Source of the DNA: Lentisphaeria bacterium | Lineage (GTDB): Bacteria; Verrucomicrobiota; Lentisphaeria; Victivallales; UBA1829 | Direction of reading: 5' to 3' | Length of the DNA stretch: 14,304 bases | NCBI GenBank assembly: GCA_017504325.1 | Contig: JAFVRL010000281.1 | Span: 1 to 14,304, forward strand | Shown here: positions 6,713 through 13,579 of the stretch, in pieces | How positions within the stretch are numbered: the stretch's first letter is position 1 | Layout: each line of letters opens with the position of its first letter | Made by a program: the position numbers and the translations under genes | Notes under the pieces: generated by a model | Told to the model about the DNA's origin: nothing | Database searches by the model: none | What the model saw: the letters and a program-made list of their open reading frames with translations, nothing else

Positions 6713-6728
6713 ATATAAATATGTTTTT

Positions 6729-9656
6729 TTATTTTACGACCGGGATCGCCATAAGGTCATCCACAAAGACTTCTCCGGAATTTACTTTGAATCCGGGGAA
6801 GATGTGCATATCGGGTACATCGGTTTTGTACTCAAATTTGTAGGTCTGCCACTCTTTGGAATCTATGGAAAGAGTTTTGAAGGTATGGGCAGGACGCCCC
6901 TTCGCCCGTTTTTCGCCCTTTTTCTGTGTTTCCTGCAAACAGAATACCCACAGTTTCCCTTTCCCTTTGGCTTTGAGGGAGTATCTTACATGGGTGGGGA
7001 CAGCCCGGTAACGCTGGAAGACCAGACCACCTTTGCTTCTCATGTAATAGTTGTTGCTGCTGCCCGGATGCAGGATCATTTCCAGTTCCGCTCCTTTTGC
7101 GGAGCCGCCGAACATCCAGCTTTTGGGGGATTTTCCGCCGATAACTTTCCATTTTTTCAGATTGCCGTTCTTTCTGGCATCTTCCAGTTCATTGAGAGAA
7201 CCGTTGGCAAAAGCCCTTGTTTCCACCGTTGAGGCACTGGCAAGATGGATCTTGCGTTCTTTACTGAAGTTTACATTCTGGAATACGGCAACGCTTTTTC
7301 CTTCACCCGTACTCAAGCTGGAGGGGATGTTTGTTCCGTCGGAAAGGTATCTTCTTCTTTCGATATTGAGTTTCCAGATTTGACCGTCAAAACATTTTTC
7401 CCCCAGATTGTCAGTGGGGAATCTTCCTTCCAGCACCCAGCGGTCTTTCAGGACTTTTATTGCAAATTCCCCTTTGGCATCGAACTTTTTGTCACTGCCT
7501 TTGCCGGGGACAACGATATGGTCATAGCAGACGCCTTTGGCATTGTAGATCATCTGATAGTAACTGTTGCCCATATCCGGGTGGGAAAGGAAGATCTCCA
7601 TGGTATTGTCTTCCCAGACATTGCCATCTTTTTTTGTGATGGCGGAGATCATTTTTTCCGGTGTGGGTTCCATTGCTTCAATGGCAAAATAGATGTAGTC
7701 AGGTTCATAAACGATCCGCAGGAAAGTCTGCTCGTTATCGGGAACGGGAATAAAGACGTTTTTCCCGTTTTTCAGCGCACCTCTCTGATTGGTGAAGTTG
7801 GAAATGATATCCGCATTTTTCCAATCCTGTTCATCAATAATTCCGTCCAGCTTGATATTGCCTTTTTTACGGTAGGCAGTGATCTCACGGAAGTTTGTTC
7901 TGAAATTATTGTAAGAATTTTCCCAGGTGAGTTTGAAAAATTCCCTGTCCATCTTCACATGTTTGAGTGCCCGTTTATCCGGATCTTGTGCCGCGGCTTT
8001 TTCCGCTTTGTCAAAGAGTGCGGCAATTTTCCCCCCTGCTCCGGGAGTCATCAGCATTTTTCCCAGGGGATTGCCGTGGCCGTGACCGGCACAGCCGGAA
8101 GTTTCGCTGTAAATTTTAACAAGGTAAGCACGCAATTCTTTCATGCCGCCTTCCCAGCCTTTGCCGTAGTAAAGAGAATTGATCTTTTCATACTCTTTAT
8201 CAAAGTCGAAATTTTCATCCCACTGGGCTCCGGCAATGAAATACATGCTCTGCCACATGGCAAGCCACATATCCTGCGTCATTTTCGGCCAGCGTTTGAC
8301 ATTGGTATAGGGGGCCATCACTTCCGGGAACATTTCGCAGTTGATCTTTTTATAGAACTTCAGACGGTCGCGCACGGTAAATTCCACCGGGAGAAAATTC
8401 GCCCCCGCTGTTGTCAGCTGTTCCCAGCTGGTCATGGGATTGCCCAGAGAACCCCAGGCACGGTATTTTCTCAAATAGGAGGGGTTGGTAAGACACTTGG
8501 GGTCATCCATATTGTGCCGCCAGCAGGTACGGTTGAAGCCCAGTTCGATCCAGCCGGATTTCTGGATAAGGGATCTGTCATCGGGAAGTTCCTGGAAGTT
8601 CTGGTAGGGATTGCCGATGATGATGGCATCGGGATATTTTTTCAGAATATCTTTTGTAAGATCCTGATAAAGTTTCCAGTAGCGGTGGGTCATCCAACCG
8701 TTTTCCTTATCGGAGGCGGAATCCACTTTTTTACAGTTTTCGCACTGACACCAGGCGGTACCGTCGTTATTGTAGAAAAGATAGATCCCGTCGGGATTGA
8801 CTCTCTTTTCGATACAGTATTCCAGATTTTTCTTCATAATACGCAACACATCTTTATTGGTGGTGCAGGGCTGCTTGTCGCTGAATGTACCCCGGGGGTT
8901 GTTGAGATGGGTGCGTTTGCCGTTGATGAGGGGGAAGTATTCCGGGTGTTCCTTAAAAAGAATATCCAGTTTTGCATTCATTTTTTTCCAGTCGTCATAT
9001 TCGCCTGTAAGAAGCCGGGTGAAGCAGTGATAACCTTCCGCCACCTTTGCCCCCAGTGCCTGATACTCTTTATTTTTATTGAGGGAGGGGCGGCTGGTAA
9101 GATTGTTCATATAGTTGCGAGGGAGCCACTCTCTGCCTTCCCGGGAAAGCCCCAGATTGTTTCCGGCACGGATACGGCGGTAGGGATTATGGATGGAAGA
9201 GCCTTCCGGTACGGAAATCACCTTTTTTACAGTATAATATTCCCCGTCTTTTCCCGGGACGAGCCACAGGATCCCGCCGTAGCGTTTCAGGATCTCGTAT
9301 GCTCCGTACAATGCCCCCACAGCGGTATTGTGTTCAATGGTGATCCCATCCTTTGAAGCATGGATGGCAAAGCCGTCCACTTTGAGTTTGCTGTTTTTGC
9401 TTTCACGGAAAGAGATGGGATAGGCTTTACCGCTTTTTTTATTCACGATGGCAGGAGTATTGCCTTTGCCGATAAGGGCAAGGTATTTGGATAACTCCTT
9501 TGCCGCATACTTGTAATTTTCCGGAGCATTGGCGGGAATGACGATCTCGCACAGTGCTTTTCCGTTTTCCATAAGGGGGTACTCTTTTCCCCATACCGGA
9601 AGAACTGCGGCAAGGGCAAGAAGAACGAACAGGGATTTTTTGGTAGTGAATGACAT
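6729..9656 (-). CDS. Secreted DUF4838 carbohydrate-active protein with CBM9-like and C-terminal beta-sandwich domains
   Basis: A 975-residue exported protein. Residues 1-23 form a signal peptide with basic TTKK, a hydrophobic core and likely cleavage after VWG. Residues 24-150 resemble the N-terminal domain of GH20/GH67-type hydrolases (GAYEILKRYGGILWLVPG at 118-135). Residues about 235-500 match DUF4838 (PF16126), with the characteristic NNDGTAWCQCENC at 296-308. Residues 598-800 resemble a CBM9-like sugar-binding domain (KLDGIIDEQDWKNA). Residues 817-975 look like a further carbohydrate-binding beta sandwich (FANGSLNELE start, GEVFVDDL end). DUF4838 proteins sit in polysaccharide-degradation loci but their chemistry is generally unproven. 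AGAGGA precedes the ATG. It follows the pseudopilin gene by 53 bp with no terminator, so the two are probably one unit. Confidence 0.88.
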   Translation of the reverse strand: MSFTTKKSLFVLLALAAVLPVWGKEYPLMENGKALCEIVIPANAPENYKYAAKELSKYLALIGKGNTPAIVNKKSGKAYPISFRESKNSKLKVDGFAIHASKDGITIEHNTAVGALYGAYEILKRYGGILWLVPGKDGEYYTVKKVISVPEGSSIHNPYRRIRAGNNLGLSREGREWLPRNYMNNLTSRPSLNKNKEYQALGAKVAEGYHCFTRLLTGEYDDWKKMNAKLDILFKEHPEYFPLINGKRTHLNNPRGTFSDKQPCTTNKDVLRIMKKNLEYCIEKRVNPDGIYLFYNNDGTAWCQCENCKKVDSASDKENGWMTHRYWKLYQDLTKDILKKYPDAIIIGNPYQNFQELPDDRSLIQKSGWIELGFNRTCWRHNMDDPKCLTNPSYLRKYRAWGSLGNPMTSWEQLTTAGANFLPVEFTVRDRLKFYKKINCEMFPEVMAPYTNVKRWPKMTQDMWLAMWQSMYFIAGAQWDENFDFDKEYEKINSLYYGKGWEGGMKELRAYLVKIYSETSGCAGHGHGNPLGKMLMTPGAGGKIAALFDKAEKAAAQDPDKRALKHVKMDREFFKLTWENSYNNFRTNFREITAYRKKGNIKLDGIIDEQDWKNADIISNFTNQRGALKNGKNVFIPVPDNEQTFLRIVYEPDYIYFAIEAMEPTPEKMISAITKKDGNVWEDNTMEIFLSHPDMGNSYYQMIYNAKGVCYDHIVVPGKGSDKKFDAKGEFAIKVLKDRWVLEGRFPTDNLGEKCFDGQIWKLNIERRRYLSDGTNIPSSLSTGEGKSVAVFQNVNFSKERKIHLASASTVETRAFANGSLNELEDARKNGNLKKWKVIGGKSPKSWMFGGSAKGAELEMILHPGSSNNYYMRSKGGLVFQRYRAVPTHVRYSLKAKGKGKLWVFCLQETQKKGEKRAKGRPAHTFKTLSIDSKEWQTYKFEYKTDVPDMHIFPGFKVNSGEVFVDDLMAIPVVK

Positions 9657-9709
9657 TGTTTCCTCTTTGTTTTTTGTTGATTTTTTTATGTAAACTTATC
9701 CCGTTTTAC

Positions 9710-10456
9710 TTACCAGGCATCCCCTTTGCAGGGATAGTAACTGTTGTTGAACTGTGATTTCTGCCAGAACGGACCGTAGGGGGAACGGGTGAGTGCCCAG
9801 TAATTATCCCCGGCTCTTTTTTCCTTCCGGAAATCAAACATTCTGACTGTCCCGCTGCAAAAGAGCAGTGGGAGGCGGCTGCCGTTGCTGTGATGACCGT
9901 AAATATTTGCTGCGGAATACTGTTTTGCACAATTCATAAAATGCAGGTGTGTCGGGTTTTTGACGCTGAAAAGATTAAATACCCTGCCTTTTGTTTTGTC
10001 TCCATTATAGTATCCGGTATTGGCATTTGTATTGAGATGGCCGCAAAGGTAATAGTTTGACTGGTTATTGGGTTGGTCACCTGTGACTTTGTCTTTTCCG
10101 CCTGGTGAAAAAGTATTGAGTGCAGTCTGACAGCGCAGACTTTTGACTTTCTTTGAATCGACCTGTTCCAGGGTATAAGGGGCATAACCTGCCGCATCTC
10201 TGGCAAGGACTCTGTACCAGTGACCGCCGAAAGTGCGTCCGTAGGCACTTTCATAGGGTGTAGCATAAACAAATCCTTTACTGTCATCGGCATAAAGATT
10301 CCAGTAAATATAAATTTGTTTCAGATTGTTGACGCAGCTTATCTGCCTTGCCGTTTCTCTTGCTCTGCCCAATGCGGGAAGGAGCATACTTGCCAGAATG
10401 GCAATAATTGCAATAACAACAAGAAGTTCAATGAGAGTAAAGAAATGTTTTTTCAT
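9710..10456 (-). CDS. Type II secretion pseudopilin-like protein (prepilin-type N-terminal methylation domain)
   Basis: A 248-residue protein beginning MKKHFFTLIELLVVIAIIAILA, the class III prepilin signal with Glu at +5 and a hydrophobic helix at about residues 7-29. The usual Gly at -1 is absent; Phe or His occupies it, as I recall for many Lentisphaerota homologs. A globular domain of the planctomycete/lentisphaerote pseudopilin type follows, ending in HHSNGSRLPLLFCSGTV. That looks like a degenerate form of the H-X9-DG processing-associated motif, with Ser in place of Asp. I chose the ATG at 10456 because AAAGGA precedes it by 6 nt and it places the signal at the N-terminus. An in-frame start at 10540 would fall across the -10 box. 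No other pilus or secretion genes are nearby. It is the first gene before the DUF4838 gene. Confidence 0.87.
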   Translation of the reverse strand: MKKHFFTLIELLVVIAIIAILASMLLPALGRARETARQISCVNNLKQIYIYWNLYADDSKGFVYATPYESAYGRTFGGHWYRVLARDAAGYAPYTLEQVDSKKVKSLRCQTALNTFSPGGKDKVTGDQPNNQSNYYLCGHLNTNANTGYYNGDKTKGRVFNLFSVKNPTHLHFMNCAKQYSAANIYGHHSNGSRLPLLFCSGTVRMFDFRKEKRAGDNYWALTRSPYGPFWQKSQFNNSYYPCKGDAW

Positions 10457-10528
10457 CCTGCATCCTTTCTGTTCAAATTTATATTTTTCAAGGTGTTTCT
10501 GTAATGAGCTATCTGCTTTCTGAACAAT

Positions 10529-10556
10529 ATTATATATCATATTTTCCCTGTTTCAA
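10529..10556 (-). promoter_or_regulatory. Sigma70-type promoter of the pseudopilin-DUF4838 unit
   Basis: On the minus strand TTGAAA (10551-10556), a 16-bp spacer and a perfect TATAAT (10529-10534) form a good promoter. The predicted leader is about 60-65 nt before the ATG at 10456. It diverges from the AraC promoter about 85 bp away, as expected for a locally acting regulator. Confidence 0.65.
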
Positions 10557-10641
10557 TATTCCGAAGGGGATTTTTGATGCAAATAAAAGACAAAAATTTT
10601 CAAAATACAGACATTTTATGCGTAAATCTTTTTTGATATAT

Positions 10642-10669
10642 TTGCAAAAAATAACCGGGGAAGTATAGT
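10642..10669 (+). promoter_or_regulatory. Promoter of the AraC-family gene
   Basis: TTGCAA (10642-10647), a 16-bp spacer and TATAGT (10664-10669) precede the gene. The predicted start point is about 25-30 nt before the ATG at 10705. The boxes match consensus moderately well. Confidence 0.55.
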
Positions 10670-10704
10670 AAAAATATAGAAAATACACTTTACAGGGGAT
10701 GAAT

Positions 10705-11673
10705 ATGAAAAAAAAGAGCGATAATATTCCTGCGAAAGAAAAAAAGAATCATAAAAGAAGGTACCGTACAGTCATAAATATTTCTGAACGGCTTGCCACG
10801 GAAAGTTTTTTCCTTACCAGAAGAACAGAACGCAAGGGGTACAGGGAAATTGCCTATGAAAATCAGTATGGAAACGCACTTTTGCAGGCTCCCTGTTTCA
10901 ATATTTCCAGTTGCGGTAAAAGTACATTTGAGGGAGGCATATTTCCATATAAAAAAACAAATATCAGCAATACCAATATCTGGAAATTCCATTACATCAC
11001 AGAAGGGGAGGGACTTTTTTCCCATGACGGGAAAGAATATCCTTTGAAAAAAGGTGATATCCTTCTTGAACCTTTTACAAAAGATTTTACCATTACTGTG
11101 GAAAAAGGCGGAAGTATGCAGCGGCTGTTCTTTGATTTTACCGGCGGCATGGCGGAAAGTTTCTTTCTTACGCAGGAAATTACCGGCTACACCCCCGTGA
11201 TTCTTTCCCAGCCGGATTCCGGTACACTTCTCCCCTGTTTTGAAGAACTTTTTGCCCTGGGAAAAGAGAATCCCGAAGATGCCTCCTTTACTGCATCCAA
11301 GATCATTTATTCTTTTGTCATTGATCTTGGCAGGATCCGGAAACACGCTTCAAAAGATATCCGGTATAAACTTTATTCCATTCTTGAACCCCTTACCTTC
11401 AAAAAATATGATCTGGATGCCCTTGCCGATTCTGTGGGAATGTCCCGGAGAACGCTGAACCGTTTTTTCCTTAAATATATGGGAATGACTCCTGTGGAAT
11501 ATATCCGCATACAGAAGATCAATTTTGCGGCACATGCCCTCAAGACCACCAATGTGACCATTTCCGAACTTGCCCGGATCTGCGCATACAGTTCCCAATC
11601 CTTTTTTACAAGGGATTTCCACCTTGTAATGAAAAAATCCCCCACAGAATACCGGCAGGAAAACGGGAAATAA
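10705..11673 (+). CDS. AraC-family transcriptional regulator
   Basis: A 322-residue regulator. A cupin-like sensing domain covers about residues 60-150 (IWKFHYITEGEGLFSHDGKEYPLKKGDILLEPF, given here as a region rather than a motif). A C-terminal pair of helix-turn-helix motifs covers about residues 225-320: LDALADSVGMSRRTLNRFF, then ISELARICAYSSQSFFTRDF, with the family ending SPTEYRQ. The first 25 residues are very Lys/Arg-rich, an unusual extension before the sensing domain. I chose the ATG at 10705 because AGGGG lies 6 nt upstream. The ATG at 10699 directly abuts that ribosome binding site and would add two residues. It is transcribed away from the pseudopilin-DUF4838 unit, which is its most likely target. 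The inducer, probably a sugar, is not known. Confidence 0.92.
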   Translation: MKKKSDNIPAKEKKNHKRRYRTVINISERLATESFFLTRRTERKGYREIAYENQYGNALLQAPCFNISSCGKSTFEGGIFPYKKTNISNTNIWKFHYITEGEGLFSHDGKEYPLKKGDILLEPFTKDFTITVEKGGSMQRLFFDFTGGMAESFFLTQEITGYTPVILSQPDSGTLLPCFEELFALGKENPEDASFTASKIIYSFVIDLGRIRKHASKDIRYKLYSILEPLTFKKYDLDALADSVGMSRRTLNRFFLKYMGMTPVEYIRIQKINFAAHALKTTNVTISELARICAYSSQSFFTRDFHLVMKKSPTEYRQENGK

Positions 11674-11819
11674 AAATTATACACAGATATCCCATAATTT
11701 CTCAAAAAACAGGTATTTTCGCCATATTTGATCGGGAGAAAATTGGATTTTGAAAAAGTGATTTTGTCAGATTTTCATAAGCAGACAGTATGAGTGAAAT
11801 ATCATAGAGGAGAATAAAA

Positions 11820-11970
11820 AAGCCCCACCTGGGCACAGGAACCCAGATCCGGGGTACAAGAAATATATGCTTTTGTCACAAATCAAGTCCCGGAGGGACG
11901 ACAGAACCCAGCCCGGGGTTTTAACCCCGGGAACCAAATACCAAAATAAAGAATAAGCCCCATCGGGGCG
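11820..11970 (-). repeat. Left cluster of GC-rich hairpin repeats (inverted relative to the right cluster)
   Basis: Three hairpins lie here. GTCCC-GGA-GGGAC is at 11887-11899. The 20-nt palindrome CCCGGGGTTTTAACCCCGGG is at 11912-11931. GCCCC-ATC-GGGGC is at 11957-11969. A diverged partial copy with an AGCCCCACCTGGGCAC hairpin region and CCCAGATCCGGGG occupies 11821-11854. Read on the minus strand, the unit is CCCGGGG palindrome, about 15 nt containing TTCTGTC, then the GTCCC hairpin and CTT. This is the same order as the right cluster on the plus strand, so the two clusters face each other. Confidence 0.75.
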
Positions 11971-12067
11971 AAGGAAAAAAACTATTGAAGCAGTTTTGTT
12001 GTAAAATAAATAAGAACCAATCTCTAATTACACATATTTTCACCAATTTCTGCAGGTATTTTCCTGC

Positions 12068-12220
12068 GTCCCTACGGGACTTCATTCATGGGGGGAACAT
12101 GTGTCCCGGGGTTGAAACCCCGGGCTATGCTCCACCGTCCCTACGGGACTTTATTCATGGGGGGACATATTTCCCGGGGTTGAAACATACGGGCTTTGTT
12201 CTGTCGTCCCTGCGGGACTT
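12068..12220 (+). repeat. Right cluster: 69-bp-period tandem hairpin repeats
   Basis: Hairpin GTCCC-TRC-GGGAC occurs at 12068-12080, 12137-12149 and 12206-12218, exactly 69 bp apart. Between the hairpins, each unit has TTCATGGGGGG-type spacer and a CCCGGGG palindrome: perfect at 12105-12124, and with a damaged right arm (ACATACGGG) at 12173-12193. A 1-bp loss and a 1-bp gain inside the second unit cancel, keeping the period. The units resemble REP-type extragenic palindromes; no transposase is nearby. Confidence 0.8.
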
Positions 12221-12335
12221 ATTGTATACTTTTATTTTCGGTTTCAAACAGAGTTTCCTGATCGTTTTGCGGAATATATTATAAAATATATGGGATAACT
12301 ATGAAAATTATATTGCAAAAAAGCAATCTTCTCTC

Positions 12336-12363
12336 TTGAAATATTTTTTTGCCATGCTATAAT
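12336..12363 (+). promoter_or_regulatory. Extended -10 promoter of the HlyD-type gene
   Basis: TTGAAA (12336-12341), a 16-bp spacer ending in TGC, and a perfect TATAAT (12358-12363) make a strong extended -10 promoter. The leader before the ATG at 12419 is about 50 nt. An 11-bp motif, AAAAAAGCAAT, occurs on both sides of it (12317-12327 and 12376-12386). Confidence 0.72.
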
Positions 12364-12418
12364 ACAGTATGTTACAAAAAAGCAATATTGGCGTGTTGAC
12401 AAAATCAAGGGGATGAAA

Positions 12419-13477
12419 ATGCGTACAAAATTCTTCCGGGGGACGGGTGTTTTTACCGTTCTTGCTGTATCTGCTCTTATGCTTCTTGCAAGCGGGTGCG
12501 ATGAGAAAAAAGAGGTGAAAAAAGTCGGGGAACCGGAAAAGAATATTCCTGAACGCCGTATGATCTACGGACAGGGATATGTGCGCGGCAGCGGGCAGAC
12601 CACGCTGAAAAATAAATACGCCGGATTCGTTTCCAAAGTATATTTTTATTCCCAGGCAAAGGTCAAAAAGGGGGATGTGATCCTGGAATATGATGACCAT
12701 GAACTGCGTACAAAGATCCAGAAAGCAGAACACGTTATTATAGAACTGGAAAAAGATCTCAACAGGAAAAAACTGGAGCTGGACATCAAAAAACTTGACC
12801 CTCTTCCTTCCGATTACCGCAATATTATGTGGAAGGAATTTGCCGCAGAGCAGTTGCAGAAACGCTTGCAGCATGAAAGTGAGGTATATAAACGCCTTTA
12901 CGCCCAGAGATGTATCTCGGAATTGGACTATTTGCGGAAAGTGGAAGAGTATAATTCCGCAAATGCCGATTTCAAAAGACTGATGCAGGATAAAAAGCGT
13001 GTCTCCGGCGGTTTGGATAAACTGCATATCAAAGCGGTTGAAAAAGATATTGAGATCCTTGAACAGGAAATCACCAACAGAAAAAAAGAGTTGGAACTCC
13101 TGGAGGAAGAGAAAAAATATTATAAGATCGTCGCTCCCTATGATGGACTTTGCATCACCAATTCTGACTCTGTTCATGGTTACGATCCTGCCGGAACTTC
13201 CGCCGCAGTTGTCCACCGGAATAAAAAACGGATCATCTATGCTTATTTTGAGGAAGCGGATGTGGGATTCATCCGGGAAGGGATGAAAGCAAGGTTCCGC
13301 AGTAACCAGTACGGGTTGAAATACGGATATTTTCCCGTCACCCCCTTTGAGGTGAAAAAGAGCAGAAGCTCCTACGGGGATAAATGTTTCTTCCTTGTGA
13401 AGTTCCATATTGATGATGAACATCATCCTTTGCGTATTGATTCCACCGGAAGAGTGGAGATATTTCCGGAAGATTAA
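12419..13477 (+). CDS. HlyD/RND-type periplasmic adaptor (membrane fusion) lipoprotein
   Basis: A 352-residue exported protein. A lipoprotein signal (basic RTKFFRG, hydrophobic core, LLASGC) should anchor the mature Cys in the inner membrane. A half-lipoyl segment follows, YAGFVSKVYFYSQAKVKKGD, then a long Lys/Glu-rich coiled coil from about residues 95 to 235. The second half-lipoyl segment is YYKIVAPYDGLCI, and a beta-barrel domain follows (IIYAYFEEADVGFIREGMKARF). Such adaptors link an inner-membrane RND or ABC pump to an outer-membrane channel. No pump gene lies within reach in this window, so it is an orphan here. I chose the ATG at 12419 because AAGGGG ends 6 nt upstream. The ATG at 12413 directly abuts it and would add two residues. 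Confidence 0.87.
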   Translation: MRTKFFRGTGVFTVLAVSALMLLASGCDEKKEVKKVGEPEKNIPERRMIYGQGYVRGSGQTTLKNKYAGFVSKVYFYSQAKVKKGDVILEYDDHELRTKIQKAEHVIIELEKDLNRKKLELDIKKLDPLPSDYRNIMWKEFAAEQLQKRLQHESEVYKRLYAQRCISELDYLRKVEEYNSANADFKRLMQDKKRVSGGLDKLHIKAVEKDIEILEQEITNRKKELELLEEEKKYYKIVAPYDGLCITNSDSVHGYDPAGTSAAVVHRNKKRIIYAYFEEADVGFIREGMKARFRSNQYGLKYGYFPVTPFEVKKSRSSYGDKCFFLVKFHIDDEHHPLRIDSTGRVEIFPED

Positions 13478-13478
13478 A

Positions 13479-13518
13479 GGTACGGATAGGTACGGATAGG
13501 TACGGAAAAGTACGGAGA
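13479..13518. repeat. 10-bp tandem repeat, four copies
   Basis: Two exact copies of GGTACGGATA (13479-13488 and 13489-13498) are followed by GGTACGGAAA (13499-13508) and AGTACGGAGA (13509-13518). The array starts 1 bp after the stop codon of the HlyD-type gene and ends just before the terminator hairpin. Confidence 0.85.
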
Positions 13519-13521
13519 AAG

Positions 13522-13560
13522 AAAAAGGGCTGTTGCAGAAAAATGCAACAGCCCTTTGTG
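13522..13560. terminator. Strong bidirectional terminator between convergent genes
   Basis: AAAGGGCTGTTGCA (13524-13537) pairs perfectly over 14 bp with its reverse complement (13544-13557) across a 6-nt loop. On the minus strand the stem ends in TTT and runs into TTCTTTCT, giving a good U tract for the ABC ATPase gene. On the plus strand the tail TTTGTGTTT is weaker but usable for the HlyD-type gene. Confidence 0.88.
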
Positions 13561-13579
13561 TTTGAAGGGGGAGTAAGTT

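Larger units (their letters stand above)
11674..12335. other. Intergenic region with hairpin repeats and no gene
   Basis: No convincing gene lies between the AraC gene and the promoter of the HlyD-type gene. The first 145 bp are AT-rich with no clear terminator. Positions 11820-11970 and 12068-12220 hold GC-rich hairpin repeats, described separately. The 90 bp between the two clusters show nothing. A run of codons open across the right cluster is explained by its 69-bp (23-codon) period. Confidence 0.75.

Noticed and set aside
7245..9356. 703-residue open frame on the plus strand
   Set aside because: It lies fully antisense to the DUF4838 gene, which has a signal peptide, recognisable domains and a ribosome binding site. 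The antisense frame shows only low-complexity Phe/Ile/Val/Gly-rich text and no family motif.
10690..11346. 218-residue minus-strand frame
   Set aside because: It is a shadow of the AraC gene. The plus-strand protein has intact helix-turn-helix motifs.
11820..12220. CRISPR array
   Set aside because: The repeats are palindromic, have a constant inter-repeat sequence rather than unique spacers, occur in both orientations, and no cas gene is present.
11985..12284. 99-residue open frame with repeated SLRDFIHGG
   Set aside because: The repeated peptide is explained by the 69-bp (23-codon) DNA repeat. The conserved features are palindromes, not codons.
12301..12339. 12-codon open frame beginning ATGAAAATTATATTG
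   Set aside because: It is short, with no convincing ribosome binding site, and it overlaps the -35 box of the HlyD-type promoter.
12308..13426. 372-residue open frame on the minus strand
   Set aside because: It is antisense to the HlyD-type gene and its promoter. The product is Phe-rich with no domain, and the plus-strand gene has clear adaptor features.
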